From Bacteroidetes bacterium UKL13-3 (GTDB lineage: Bacteria; Bacteroidota; Bacteroidia; UKL13-3): a stretch of 64,000 nucleotides of DNA. The DNA lies in the NCBI GenBank assembly GCA_001602415.1, contig CP012155.1, forward strand, positions 1,116,001-1,180,000, given 5' to 3'. This document shows, piece by piece, positions 36,157 through 45,586 of the stretch. Under the pieces are notes generated by a model, which had not been told where the DNA came from, did no database searches, and was given only the letters and a program-made list of their open reading frames with translations. Positions within the stretch are counted from its first letter, which is position 1. Every line of letters begins with the position of its first letter. Made by a program: the position numbers and the translations under genes.

Positions 36157-36168
36157 TAACAAACAAAC

Positions 36169-37629
36169 ATGAGTAAATCTGTAAGAAATTTAGAACCAAA
36201 GGCTATGTGGAACCATTTCGCGGATTTGAATGCCGTGCCACGTCCATCCAAAAAAGAAGAACGGGTAATTGAGTTTATGATGGCTTTTGGGCAATCACTT
36301 GGACTGGAAACCATCAAAGATGCCATTGGTAATGTGATTATTAAAAAGCCTGCCACTCCTGGTATGGACGACAAGGCAACTGTGTGTTTGCAAAGTCACC
36401 TAGATATGGTTCACCAAAAGAATGCCTCCACACAGTTTGATTTTTTAACACAAGGTATTGAGATGTTGGTGGATGGTGATTTTGTAAAAGCAAACGGAAC
36501 AACTCTGGGTGCTGATAATGGAATTGGTGTGGCAAGTATCATGGCGTTATTGTCATCAACCAATATTCCTCACCCTGCGTTGGAAGCTCTTTTTACCATT
36601 GATGAAGAAACTGGTATGACAGGTGCTTTAGGTCTTAAAGGTGGATTGCTATCGGCAAAATACATGTTGAATTTGGATACAGAAGATGACAATGAATTAA
36701 CCATTGGTTGTGCAGGAGGTATTGATGTTACTGGTATTGGAACATACAACACGCAAGCTTTAATTGGCGATTATATTGGTGTGACCATTGGGTTAAAAGG
36801 GTTAACTGGTGGACACTCAGGAATGGACATTCATAAGGGGAGAGGAAATGCCAATAAATTAATGAATACGGTTTTGATGCAAGCCGATAAAATGGGAGCT
36901 CATATTGTTTCAATTGACGGAGGAAGTTTACGCAATGCCATTCCCCGAGAATCGGTTGTGGAACTTGCTGTTTTAGCTACTCAAAAAGATGCTTTTGTGG
37001 CATTTATCTCCGAGCAAGAGAGGGTGATCAAAGAAGAAAAAAAGGAAACGGATCCTAATTTGAGTTTGAGTTTGATGTTTAGTCCTCAACCTATAGCTGT
37101 TTTCGAAAAAGACTTTCAGCACAACTTGTTGCGTTCAATCTCAGTTTTGGTAAACGGAGTGTATGCTATGAGTCCTAATATTAATGGACTCGTGCAAACC
37201 TCAAATAACGTTGCTCGGGTATTGGTAAAAGATGGCACTTTTAGTATTCAATGTTTAACACGTAGTTCAGTTGATGCAGAAAAAATGGAATTGGCGCACA
37301 AACTGAAAGATACCATGGGGTTAATTCATGCAAACGTTACCCTAACAGGCTCTTATCCTGGTTGGACACCCAAACCCGAATCTCCAATTGTGAAGTTGAT
37401 GGCCGATTTGTACCAAGAGTTATACCAAAGCGAGGCTCATGTAAACGCTTGCCACGCTGGCCTTGAATGTGGTATTTTAGGAACCAACTACCCAGATATG
37501 GAAATGATTTCGTTTGGCCCTAATATTACAGGTGCGCACTCGCCTGATGAAAAAGTGCAAATTAGTTCGGTACAAAAATATTGGGCTTATTTACTGGAAA
37601 CGTTAAAGCGGATTCCGAAAAAGGGATAA
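36169..37629 (+). CDS. pepD: Aminoacyl-histidine dipeptidase PepD
   Basis: This zinc dipeptidase of the M20 group cleaves Xaa-His and other dipeptides in the cytoplasm. The 486 residues hold all metal-site signatures: QSHLDMVHQKN, TLGADNGIGVASIMALL, TIDEETGMTGALGL and LNLDTEDDNELTIG, with a late His in NACHAGLECGIL. An inserted dimerisation region follows GGHSGMDIHKGRGNA. The length is typical. The gene follows the SRPBCC gene by 12 bases and ends the plus-strand run. Confidence 0.96.
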   Translation: MSKSVRNLEPKAMWNHFADLNAVPRPSKKEERVIEFMMAFGQSLGLETIKDAIGNVIIKKPATPGMDDKATVCLQSHLDMVHQKNASTQFDFLTQGIEMLVDGDFVKANGTTLGADNGIGVASIMALLSSTNIPHPALEALFTIDEETGMTGALGLKGGLLSAKYMLNLDTEDDNELTIGCAGGIDVTGIGTYNTQALIGDYIGVTIGLKGLTGGHSGMDIHKGRGNANKLMNTVLMQADKMGAHIVSIDGGSLRNAIPRESVVELAVLATQKDAFVAFISEQERVIKEEKKETDPNLSLSLMFSPQPIAVFEKDFQHNLLRSISVLVNGVYAMSPNINGLVQTSNNVARVLVKDGTFSIQCLTRSSVDAEKMELAHKLKDTMGLIHANVTLTGSYPGWTPKPESPIVKLMADLYQELYQSEAHVNACHAGLECGILGTNYPDMEMISFGPNITGAHSPDEKVQISSVQKYWAYLLETLKRIPKKG

Positions 37630-37657
37630 TCCTTTCGTTAGCTATATCTTAATTAGG

Positions 37658-37681
37658 CTGTGAGGTATTTTATCTTCACAG
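37658..37681. terminator. Possible weak terminator after pepD
   Basis: CTGTGA (37658-37663) pairs with TCACAG (37676-37681) around a 12-base loop in a T-containing context, about 28 bases past the pepD stop. The stem is short and the T-tract is absent, so the call is weak. Confidence 0.35.
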
Positions 37682-37809
37682 TCCGCTTGTTTATAAGAGA
37701 TATGTATGGAAAGAACCATTTTTAACATCCCGATTGTAATTTGGAGATCAAGAAGCACAGCGGTTTTTCAAAAGATGAAGAAAGTAAAATGACTTAAATT
37801 TAGCTAATA

Positions 37810-38256
37810 TCAAAACTTTTCGATAGGAATCCAGTTTCCCACCTTACTCATTACCAAATAGGTTTTATTACCTTGTGATTTGATAGCTATTTTATATTTT
37901 TTTTCTCCGTTGGGTTTGGTTACTTCAATACATTTTTGGATGCTATAGCGCTCAAACTGGGTTTCTAATACTTGAGGAATGGTTTCAGGAAGATATTTAA
38001 TACTGAATTTTTTTTCTGATTCGAGGTAGTTTCCGTTCATATCAAAGTGAGCTTTAATACGTTCTTTTTCGAAGGTGAATTCCGCAGTGTAAGCATTTGA
38101 TTGTTGTTTGTTTACTGTCCACTTGCTATTAGCAACTCGGGGGAACTTTTCCTTGAATGCTTTCTCTATACTATCAGGGGGATCAATTGCAAAAGCATGT
38201 AAATGAAAAAATACTGTAATAAATAGTGCAACTTTTGAAGGGTTGGTGGTTAACAT
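37810..38256 (-). CDS. Exported PepSY-like (putative beta-lactamase-inhibitor-like) protein
   Basis: The 148-residue exported protein has a signal peptide (PSKVALFITVFFHLHAFA) and a mature part that matches the PepSY-like family common in Bacteroidota. Signs are IEKAFKEKFPRVANSKW, the strand AYTAEFTFEKERIKAHFDMNGNYLE in two parts, and IPQVLETQFERYSIQKC. These proteins are periplasmic and of unknown function. It is a single gene between pepD (convergent) and the TonB receptor (same strand). Confidence 0.8.
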   Translation of the reverse strand: MLTTNPSKVALFITVFFHLHAFAIDPPDSIEKAFKEKFPRVANSKWTVNKQQSNAYTAEFTFEKERIKAHFDMNGNYLESEKKFSIKYLPETIPQVLETQFERYSIQKCIEVTKPNGEKKYKIAIKSQGNKTYLVMSKVGNWIPIEKF

Positions 38257-38617
38257 AAGTGCTTGTTGATAAGGGTTAATTTTTGATGTTTTTTATTTTG
38301 AGTATTAAGTGAACCAATGGCTATTTAATGGTTTGAATATTGTTTTTTTGAGTATTGCAAATATGAGAAAGAAGTGTGTTAACAAATTCTTAAAAAGTTT
38401 TAAAAGTGTTTTTGAAGTATGGAGTAACGATATATTATATATGTTTCCAACAGTTGTTTTTGTATGAAGGCACTTTAATTAAGTCAAGAAACTTTTGAAC
38501 CGTTGGATGTTAGGTGGTAAATATATTTCCTCTTTATTCTAGATATTTATTTCGATCCTATATTAGATTTATAATGTCTGGAATAAACAAAGGATATTCA
38601 GTGTATCGAATGTGCAA
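38257..38617. other. AT-rich intergenic region, no gene seen
   Basis: The 361 bases between the TonB receptor stop and the PepSY-like start contain no supported frame on either strand. The stretch should hold the terminator of the receptor operon and the promoter of the PepSY-like gene. I could not identify either with confidence. Confidence 0.4.
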
Positions 38618-41086
38618 CTAAAAATTCACACGAATAGTTGCATAAATATTCCTTCCCGGTGCGCTTATCCCCGAAGCAAAAGTGCGGTAGTTTCTATCAA
38701 GGATGTTTTCACACCCTGTTTGAAATTGCATACTGTATTGCTGTTTAATTGGATAAGTATAACTCACACGGATATTTAGTGTATACCATGCAGGCATTCC
38801 TTTAGCTGTTGCGTATTGTTCGTTGTCTTCCCCTTTCAAGTAGTAATCCTCTAAACGTTTCCATCCATTATACAACACAAAAAATTCACTGCGAATATGA
38901 TTTGCCGAAAAGTAAATTGCTGATCGACCAAACATTGGTGGAATATGGTCGAGTGGGTAGTGTGAACTATCTGTTTTTATTCTACCATAAGTGTAATTAA
39001 ATGTATTTGAAATAGAAATGTGTTTGGTTACATCTGCAATGAGTGAAAAACTGCCCCCATAAACATAACCCTCCCTATTATTTTTATTTTGAACTACCAA
39101 CGTATTTACCCCATTATAAACAATAGAATCGCTTCCATTTACCGAAGTTCGATTAATTGAAATGGCATCTGTTACCAAGCTGTAATAGCCGTTTAACGAT
39201 ATTTTTATCTTTGTTGCAATTACTTTGTTTATTCCTACATCAACTGTGTAAATATTTTCGGGTTTTAGATTCGGATTAGGTACGATTGCCATTACACCAC
39301 TTTGTGAATCAAATATTTTCCCAACATCATCAACATTAGGAGCTCTAAAACCGCTGGATAAGGCAGTGGAAAATTTCCAATTATTTCCAGGTAAATAAAC
39401 CAAACCAATTTGTCCGTTTATTGCTTGGTTTCGTTGCTTTAATACATCTGGTAAAAAAGAATAGAAGGATTTATCATTAAATGTTGCGTCTAACTGAATG
39501 AAGTTATATCGCAATCCTTCTGATAAAATTAGGTTGGGTTTGATATTCCATGAATGAGATAGATATGCCGCAGTTGTTGCCATTGAGCTTCCCCCATCAG
39601 GGTATCGGGTTGATTGACTGTTAATGATTCCTGTGTTGATATTTACCCTATTGGCATTTGATATCACGTTGTTAAATGTTGCTTCTAAACCGTAATTAAA
39701 TGTGTGGTTTTGATTGCGTTTTAAAAAGTCGGCATTAGTAGAGTATACATGCACAAACTCATTACGATTGCTTTTATTTGCTGAGCCAAAGTTTCTGTTA
39801 TGTCTACTTTCTTCAATATATTGATAAGCGGCTGTTATTTTGGCTTCATCATACCATCTTGAATTATTTTTTAGTTCGATATGATAGGCTACAAGCAATC
39901 GAGTTTCTGGGCCATAATACCATTCTGCACTGCTGAATATACCATTCTTTTTTTCTGTTAATCTGTCGTAACGTGGAACATCAGATGAAGTAGAAAGTTG
40001 GATGTTGAGTGTGTGATTAATATTTACCGAAGGGGTATATTTTAGTTTTTGCATCAAATCGAGTTGTTTGTAGGTAGAAGGTGATTGAACCGTATTATCA
40101 ATATTCACAATGGCTATATCTTTCCCATTTACACGAGCTTGCACTGAATCTCTCAAGCCAAGTGTTCCCATGTTGGATGAGCGATTTTTACCTTGTTTCA
40201 TATCTCCAAACGATGAAAAGGATAATGAAGAAACAGAAGCCCACTTATTGTTGCCAATATTAATATGGTAATGAAAGCTCTGCTCATTATTTACTGTTCC
40301 ATAGCGAAATGATGCTTGCTGTTTGGCATTCCATTTTTTGCTGGTTGAGTGTTTGGGTTGAAGGGTAGTGAAATGCATAACTCCTCCCATGGCATCGCTA
40401 CCATACATCACCGAACCCGGACCAAAAAGCAATTCAGTTTGTTGAATGGTATTTTGATCAATTCGCAACACATTTTGTAAATGCCCACCACGGTATATCG
40501 CATTATTCATTCGAACACCATCTATAACCATCAATACTTTATTGGCTTCAAATCCTCGCATCACAATACTTCCTCCGCCCATTTGACTCTTTTGTACAAA
40601 TACTTCACCACTATTTTGCAACAAATCAGCAGTATTTTGTTGATTGGCAAATGATATATCGCGCGACCGAATAATAGCTACTTGGCGAGGAATATACTCC
40701 GTTTGTTCATTAAATTTCGTTGCTGAAACAACCACTTCCGTCATCTGAACCTGAGTAGGTGTTAAGTTAACTTTATACCCTTTTTGAAGCAACTCAAACG
40801 AGGTGATTTTAAGTGGTTGATAGGAATGATTTTGTATTAAAACTGTTCCATTGTTTTGGGTGAGTTCGGCATGGAGTTCGTATTCACCTATACTGTTGGT
40901 TGAACCTTTTATAATATTTAGTTTTCCTGAAATTGGATTAACCCAATGCTCTTCTATGTTTGCATCAGATAATGGCTGTTGGTTTGTTTGATCAACTATT
41001 GTAAGTATAGATTGTGCATATGTTTGTGTATTTACAAACAGGCATAACACGGTCAATAGACCTAATGGTTTTAAAAATTTAAGCAT
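38618..41086 (-). CDS. TonB-dependent outer-membrane receptor
   Basis: The 822-residue outer-membrane receptor has a signal peptide (LLTVLCLFVNTQTYAQ), a carboxypeptidase-regulatory-like domain (about 28-110), a TonB box/plug region (TEVVVSATKFNEQTEYIPRQ) with MGGGSIVMRGFEANKVLMVIDGVRMN in short motif matches, and a 22-strand barrel ending in Phe. The ligand is unknown. It is the last gene of the minus-strand region with a small membrane protein gene 41 bases upstream, and the oxidase accessory genes beyond it. That location makes copper a reasonable guess, with no direct evidence. Confidence 0.9.
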   Translation of the reverse strand: MLKFLKPLGLLTVLCLFVNTQTYAQSILTIVDQTNQQPLSDANIEEHWVNPISGKLNIIKGSTNSIGEYELHAELTQNNGTVLIQNHSYQPLKITSFELLQKGYKVNLTPTQVQMTEVVVSATKFNEQTEYIPRQVAIIRSRDISFANQQNTADLLQNSGEVFVQKSQMGGGSIVMRGFEANKVLMVIDGVRMNNAIYRGGHLQNVLRIDQNTIQQTELLFGPGSVMYGSDAMGGVMHFTTLQPKHSTSKKWNAKQQASFRYGTVNNEQSFHYHINIGNNKWASVSSLSFSSFGDMKQGKNRSSNMGTLGLRDSVQARVNGKDIAIVNIDNTVQSPSTYKQLDLMQKLKYTPSVNINHTLNIQLSTSSDVPRYDRLTEKKNGIFSSAEWYYGPETRLLVAYHIELKNNSRWYDEAKITAAYQYIEESRHNRNFGSANKSNRNEFVHVYSTNADFLKRNQNHTFNYGLEATFNNVISNANRVNINTGIINSQSTRYPDGGSSMATTAAYLSHSWNIKPNLILSEGLRYNFIQLDATFNDKSFYSFLPDVLKQRNQAINGQIGLVYLPGNNWKFSTALSSGFRAPNVDDVGKIFDSQSGVMAIVPNPNLKPENIYTVDVGINKVIATKIKISLNGYYSLVTDAISINRTSVNGSDSIVYNGVNTLVVQNKNNREGYVYGGSFSLIADVTKHISISNTFNYTYGRIKTDSSHYPLDHIPPMFGRSAIYFSANHIRSEFFVLYNGWKRLEDYYLKGEDNEQYATAKGMPAWYTLNIRVSYTYPIKQQYSMQFQTGCENILDRNYRTFASGISAPGRNIYATIRVNF

Positions 41087-41127
41087 AAAAATTGGTTAAT
41101 TAGATTTAGGAGAGAAAAATGAAAATA

Positions 41128-41664
41128 CTAAATCAACCAACTATCAGGAGGCGGTGAGCATACAGCAATGCTCATTGTGATAGTAATTAAATATTCAAAT
41201 CCATACCTGTAAACATGGGGAGTTGAAGGCAATAACTGAACGAATTTTTCCGTCAAGTATTTTAGGTTGTTGTTTTTTTGCAATTGTTTTGCATGTCCGT
41301 CCCACTTATTTTTTGCGGTAATGCTCTTATCCGAAATTTCTTTGTTGTGTGTTGTTGTTAAAATATTTTCTGTAAAATCTTCAACGCAGAAATAGTGAAC
41401 AGTAGCACCCTCTATTTGATATCGAATCACATCAAATAATCTGTCATTAAAGGATATTTCATGCTCTGTATTACCTGAATAAGGTAAAGAAATTTCTTCG
41501 AGCGATTGATTGGCAAGATTTCTTGCCATCTCTTCTATCTGCTCCATCATATAGATCTTCCAAACCCATAAACTCACATGCGAAATCACTGCATTATAAG
41601 TGAATAGCAAGAGAAATATAATCGCTGTAATACGTTTAAATGATGTTTGTTGCTTCCTTAACAT
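41128..41664 (-). CDS. Small membrane-anchored hypothetical protein beside the TonB receptor
   Basis: The 178-residue protein has an N-terminal membrane segment (ITAIIFLLLFTYNAVISHV), a predicted helical/beta periplasmic part with EGATVHYFCVEDF, and a hydrophobic end (YLITITMSIAVCSPPPDSWLI, a final Pro-rich tail). No family is recognised. It is co-oriented with and just upstream of the TonB receptor gene, so a shared role in import is likely. The Cys and His residues could bind metal, but this is a guess. Confidence 0.6.
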   Translation of the reverse strand: MLRKQQTSFKRITAIIFLLLFTYNAVISHVSLWVWKIYMMEQIEEMARNLANQSLEEISLPYSGNTEHEISFNDRLFDVIRYQIEGATVHYFCVEDFTENILTTTHNKEISDKSITAKNKWDGHAKQLQKNNNLKYLTEKFVQLLPSTPHVYRYGFEYLITITMSIAVCSPPPDSWLI

Positions 41665-41714
41665 GTGGAGGCAATATAGCTGAAGTGGTGTATTTAAAGA
41701 AGAGTTACGCTAGG

Positions 41715-42107
41715 CTATTTATTAGCATATTTCTCGTCAAAACTTACAGGCGAAAACAAGTACAACATGAGTATCCTAGAATACCTGTAGGTAAAAGGAG
41801 AAGCAAGGATAAATGCAGGAATAATGATTCCGATATACACCCAAAAGTCGGGATCGTTCAATAAGATGAGTGTACCTAACCCCAAAACTAACATGATGCC
41901 AACTGTAATTGCATAGCTAACGTACATGGCTCCCCAAAAAAATCCGGGTTCTATCTCAAAATGAAATCCGCAAGATGGACAGTCTTCAAACATCTGCATG
42001 AAACTCGTTCCGATGGCGTTGTGTTTAAACATTTTTCCGCTTTGGCAACGAGGACATTTACCTTGAAATATGGCTAACCCTTTGTTTGGAACGTATTTGT
42101 CACACAT
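41715..42107 (-). CDS. DUF983 membrane protein with two zinc-ribbon-like pairs
   Basis: The 130-residue protein has two Cys pairs, CPRCQSGKMF (residues about 19-22) and CPSCGFHFE (about 38-41), followed by EPGFFWGAMYVSYAIT and two membrane helices. This matches DUF983, a family often found close to cytochrome oxidase genes. The function is unknown; metal handling has been suggested on position only. It follows the small CxxC gene by 15 bases in the oxidase gene series. Confidence 0.88.
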   Translation of the reverse strand: MCDKYVPNKGLAIFQGKCPRCQSGKMFKHNAIGTSFMQMFEDCPSCGFHFEIEPGFFWGAMYVSYAITVGIMLVLGLGTLILLNDPDFWVYIGIIIPAFILASPFTYRYSRILMLYLFSPVSFDEKYANK

Positions 42108-42122
42108 GTTTTTATCGGTAGA

Positions 42123-42371
42123 TTAAGCGTTTAGATTTGCTTGTTGTTTTTTGAGTTTACTTTTTCGCCACCAAATTAAACCAAACACAATTGCTATTGA
42201 GTATGGTAAAGCTAGTAAATATAAAATTCCATTATTGAGTGTATTGCCAACTTGAGAGCCTCCTTTACGAGCTTCTTCAAGAGATGTTTTGCACATCGGA
42301 CATTGTGCCAACAAGTCGTGCGAAAAGGTAAAAAGGATAACAAAAAGTACGATAGGTATTACTTTTTTCAT
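42123..42371 (-). CDS. Small exported CxxC membrane protein in oxidase cluster
   Basis: The 82-residue protein has a signal peptide (VIPIVLFVILFTFSHDLLA), a short mature part starting QCPMCKTSLEEARKGG, one membrane helix and a basic tail. The CPMC pair could bind copper or take part in disulfide exchange. Bacteroidota oxidase gene clusters often have such a small protein after DUF420. The function is unknown; an assembly role is an inference from position. Confidence 0.7.
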   Translation of the reverse strand: MKKVIPIVLFVILFTFSHDLLAQCPMCKTSLEEARKGGSQVGNTLNNGILYLLALPYSIAIVFGLIWWRKSKLKKQQANLNA

Positions 42372-42423
42372 GATTCAAACTTAGTAATATTGAGCATATC
42401 GGATTATGATTATGCTCAGTGAA

Positions 42424-42981
42424 TTAAAATTGATAATATGGAGAAATCATCATGTAAACAACTACTCCGGTAACCGTTACATACAACCAAATAGGGTAGG
42501 TCCAGCGAACAAGTTTTTTGTGTCGCTCCACATTCAATAAGAGTCCATGGTAAAATGAAAGCAATACCAAAGGTAATACCGATGCTGCCAATATGATATG
42601 GCTTATTAAGATGGAAAGGTATATTGGGCGGATGGGATTATCCAGCGGGAAAATAGTTTCGTTGGCAAAGTAGTGAAACATTACATACGACACTAAAAAT
42701 ACACTCGACAAGGCAAATGTTATGATATTGGTTGTTTTGTGCGCAGCAATATTTTTTTGTTTGATAAAATATAACGATAGTAGCAGTAACAAACTACAGG
42801 TTGCATTTATTATCGCATTTAGCTTTGGCAAAAAGAAAACAAAAGAAGGTATTTCTTCCGGCCTTGGTAGCCATTTACGATTTAATACTATAACGGCTAA
42901 AAAAACAACTACAGAAAGTGTTATTACTATTCTGAAGTATAACTTGTCGTTTGTTGCTAAGCTATTTTTTGTTGTGTTCAT
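42424..42981 (-). CDS. DUF420 membrane protein (CtaM-like)
   Basis: The 185-residue protein has five membrane helices and the DUF420 pattern, including NAIINATCSLLLLLSLYFIKQKNIAAH in short matches, FHYFANET, and a final W-T-Y-P-I-W-L-Y-V-T-V-T-G-V segment. DUF420 includes CtaM, which is needed for aa3 oxidase assembly in some Gram-positives. It overlaps the SCO gene by 20 bases, so the two are surely co-translated. Confidence 0.9.
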   Translation of the reverse strand: MNTTKNSLATNDKLYFRIVITLSVVVFLAVIVLNRKWLPRPEEIPSFVFFLPKLNAIINATCSLLLLLSLYFIKQKNIAAHKTTNIITFALSSVFLVSYVMFHYFANETIFPLDNPIRPIYLSILISHIILAASVLPLVLLSFYHGLLLNVERHKKLVRWTYPIWLYVTVTGVVVYMMISPYYQF

Positions 42982-43627
42982 TGAGTAAAACGTCTATATC
43001 TTCTCTAAGTCTTTTAATTTGGGTATCATCTAAACCATCGTAAATACCTCTGATGTGTTTATCTCTATCAATTAATAATAACTGTTGACTGTGGTCAATA
43101 GTTTTATCTTCAATCGAAACAGGTAATAAATATCCCTGGCCTGCATTAAACATGGCCTCTTTGGATCCGGTAAGGAATAACCAATTTTTATTTTTAACAC
43201 CAAAACGTTCGGCATAATAGGCCAACACAGGCACCGAATCATTATCAGGATCTACGCTATGAGATACAAAAAGTATTTCACCGTATTCTTTTTTTTGTGC
43301 AGCAAGCTCATTGCACTTTGCATATACGGTTTCAACTTTGGCATTCATCTTAGGACAAACATCCTTGCAACGTGCAAAAAAGAAATTTGCGATGTAAATG
43401 CGTTTTCCGATGGTTTCATGCGTTACAGTATCACCAAACTGTGAAACGAGTTTAAAATCAGGAACAGTGTAATATATGGTGTCTTTATTGGAACCTTCCG
43501 GTGGAATACGCTCACCATAATAGGGAAGTGTAGCATACGTGTGCGTTCCTAAACTCAGCACCCAATAAACAAGAATTGGGGCCACAAGGAGCCCCAATGC
43601 TATAAAAAAAGATTTTTTGTTTTTCAT
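42962..43627 (-). CDS. SCO1/SenC family copper chaperone for cytochrome oxidase
   Basis: The 221-residue membrane-anchored thioredoxin-fold protein should help deliver copper to the CuA site. A membrane helix (FFIALGLLVAPILVYWVL) is followed by the copper motif FFFARCKDVCPKM with Cys87 and Cys91. The later VDPDND and the copper His in IDHSQQLLLID are also conserved. The length is normal. It lies between coxD and DUF420 in the oxidase series. Confidence 0.94.
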   Translation of the reverse strand: MKNKKSFFIALGLLVAPILVYWVLSLGTHTYATLPYYGERIPPEGSNKDTIYYTVPDFKLVSQFGDTVTHETIGKRIYIANFFFARCKDVCPKMNAKVETVYAKCNELAAQKKEYGEILFVSHSVDPDNDSVPVLAYYAERFGVKNKNWLFLTGSKEAMFNAGQGYLLPVSIEDKTIDHSQQLLLIDRDKHIRGIYDGLDDTQIKRLREDIDVLLNEHNKK

Positions 43628-43632
43628 TTCGA

Positions 43633-43956
43633 TTATCTGATCGCAGCAGTAAACGTACTTTCAATTAACATCAAAGCAATTAAGAACACAACAAAAAGCA
43701 TTGGATAAATAATGAAGTTAACCAACCACTTTGCTTCAAATTTCATGTGCATGAAAATCGAAACGATATAGTAAGCTTTAACAACACCCAATAAAATGAA
43801 TAATACATTTTTCATCATTGAGTGGTTTTCAATTAACATGAAGTACAATGCAATATCCACAACCGTTAAGGCGGTCAAAATCCAAAACGTTTTCCAGATT
43901 TTGCTTTTCATGTCTTTAGGTGATTCAGTATGTTCTAAGTGTTCGTGATTTTCCAT
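43633..43956 (-). CDS. Cytochrome oxidase subunit IV-like protein
   Basis: The 107-residue protein has three membrane helices (FWILTALTVVDIALYFMLI, VLFILLGVVKAYYIVSIF, and the last near NFIIYPMLFVVFLIALMLI) and the family motif FMHMKFEAKW. A His/Glu-rich N-terminus (ENHEHLEHTE) is common in this group. It is a small accessory subunit of the aa3 oxidase. It lies between the second subunit III gene and SCO. Confidence 0.92.
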   Translation of the reverse strand: MENHEHLEHTESPKDMKSKIWKTFWILTALTVVDIALYFMLIENHSMMKNVLFILLGVVKAYYIVSIFMHMKFEAKWLVNFIIYPMLFVVFLIALMLIESTFTAAIR

Positions 43957-44010
43957 GATATAATATTATTTCGAGTTATGAATTGCGAGTTTGGTTTGTT
44001 GTTAATTGAA

Positions 44011-44766
44011 TTATATTAAGTAGAAGAAGGTGAAAACAAATACCCAAACTAAATCAACAAAGTGCCAGTATAATCCAACTTTTTCTACCATTTCATAGTG
44101 ACCGCGTTTTTCGTATGTTCCGTTCAATACATTTAAATAGATGATAACGTTTAATACCACTCCTGAAAATACGTGGAATCCGTGGAATCCTGTTACAATA
44201 AAGAATAAGGCAGCAAACGCCATCGGCCCAAATGGATTGTGATCCAAACGAGCACCTTCATGAATGAAGGTTGTCCACTCCCAAGCCTGACAGCCCAAAA
44301 AGGCTGCTCCACCCAAAATGGTTAACACCATGTATGATGCTACTTCTTTTTTAGCCATACGGTGACCAGCTTCAACTGCTAATACCATTGTTACCGAGCT
44401 AAAAATCAAAATAAAGGTCATTAAACTTACAAAGAATAATGGTAAGTGAATTCCATGTATAAAAGGAAAATGGTTAAACACCAACTCAGGTAAAGGCCAT
44501 TTGTCTGTTGTAAAGTACCCCACTTCTTGCATATGCTCAGTAAAATTCTCTTGAACATGAGATAATGGTTTCACAATCTCGTTAGCTATAGGAGAAGGGT
44601 AGGTGTGACGAACAAATCCGTAAGCAACCAACAAAGATGAGAAGGTAAACGCATCGGATAACAAGAAAATCCACATCATGAGTTTTCCGTAGCTAATGCT
44701 GAATGGAGATTTTCCTCCGCCCCAGATGCTCTTTTTTTCAGTAGTTAATGCAGTAGTGTGTGACAT
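44011..44766 (-). CDS. coxC: Cytochrome c oxidase subunit III (long form)
   Basis: The 251-residue protein has seven membrane segments. Signatures are SYGKLMMWIFLLSDAFTFSSL, in part, then GHRMAKKEVASYMVLTILGG, FHGFHVFSGVV and YWHFVDLVWVFVFTFFYL. The last motif is the classic subunit III ending. It sits directly after the shorter subunit III-like gene, with nine bases between, as in other Bacteroidota oxidase clusters. Confidence 0.95.
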   Translation of the reverse strand: MSHTTALTTEKKSIWGGGKSPFSISYGKLMMWIFLLSDAFTFSSLLVAYGFVRHTYPSPIANEIVKPLSHVQENFTEHMQEVGYFTTDKWPLPELVFNHFPFIHGIHLPLFFVSLMTFILIFSSVTMVLAVEAGHRMAKKEVASYMVLTILGGAAFLGCQAWEWTTFIHEGARLDHNPFGPMAFAALFFIVTGFHGFHVFSGVVLNVIIYLNVLNGTYEKRGHYEMVEKVGLYWHFVDLVWVFVFTFFYLI

Positions 44767-44775
44767 ATGTTTTAA

Positions 44776-45366
44776 TTATCTGTTCAGTGAGAAAAAGAAG
44801 TACAAATAAACCCATACCAAGCCCAGAAAGTGCCAGTATGTGGTGCACAAATTTATACTTAAAAGATTTTTTTTATGTACGTTGAATTGAAAAGTTTTAC
44901 CAATAACCACTGCCACGAAAATCAATCCGCCCAGCATGTGGAATAAATGAACACCTGAGATTACATAAATGAAGCTCTCTGAAGGATTTCCGGCCCAAAA
45001 TATTTTGTTTTCTACCAATTCAACCCAAGCATACCATTGTCCTACAGAGAATGCAATACCGAGCACAAGCGTTGCCAATAACATTGTTTTCAACATAGGC
45101 AGGTTATCTTTTTTTGCAGATAAGTATGCCCATTGCATTGTTATAGAGCTCAACACTATTGTTACAGTGTTGTAGGTGAACATCTTTGGTAAATCAAAAA
45201 TCAACCAATTACCTTCACCTCTGCGTACTATGTATCCACTGGTAAATGCCGCAAATAACATTACGCTAGCAACAATCATTAGCCACAATACAAACTTCGA
45301 TGGATGAATAAAATATTCAGGATCGCGTTGTTGTGTTGGTTTTATACTTTGTGTCATCATCTGCAA
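44776..45366 (-). CDS. Cytochrome c oxidase subunit III-like protein (short form)
   Basis: The 196-residue protein has five membrane segments and ends in TTYWHFLGLVWVYLYFFF, the subunit III terminal motif. GVHLFHMLGGLIFV matches the heme-copper oxidase subunit III fold. Two ATG choices lie three codons apart (45366 and 45357). It is the first gene of the downstream half of the oxidase cluster, and the accessory island lies just upstream. Confidence 0.93.
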   Translation of the reverse strand: MQMMTQSIKPTQQRDPEYFIHPSKFVLWLMIVASVMLFAAFTSGYIVRRGEGNWLIFDLPKMFTYNTVTIVLSSITMQWAYLSAKKDNLPMLKTMLLATLVLGIAFSVGQWYAWVELVENKIFWAGNPSESFIYVISGVHLFHMLGGLIFVAVVIGKTFQFNVHKKNLLSINLCTTYWHFLGLVWVYLYFFFSLNR

Positions 45367-45427
45367 GTATATTTTGTATACCTAATAGTAAGTACGGTGC
45401 GAAAGTAATCGTTTCAGGTTAAAAAGG

Positions 45428-45461
45428 AAAACGCTTAATAAATAAATTTATTAAGCGTTTT
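45428..45461. terminator. Terminator hairpin at the end of the lipoprotein island
   Basis: Bases 45428-45443 and 45446-45461 are exact 16-bp reverse complements (core ACGCTTAATAAAT) with only two bases between arms. It lies downstream of the last lipoprotein gene and before the first subunit III gene, so it probably stops transcription from the island before the oxidase genes. Confidence 0.75.
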
Positions 45462-45586
45462 GTGGGTTTTAGAGTGTTGATAATGAGATTTTAATAATAG
45501 TGATAGCTGTTCAGCGAATATGTAAAATTCAAATATCAAGAACGTTTCAAATTAAAATCAGTTCGAATTATGGGGAACTTACATCA

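Noticed and set aside
38257-38617. Possible small RNA or hidden gene in the gap after the TonB receptor
   Set aside because: No open frame, strong hairpin or promoter pair could be supported on either strand.
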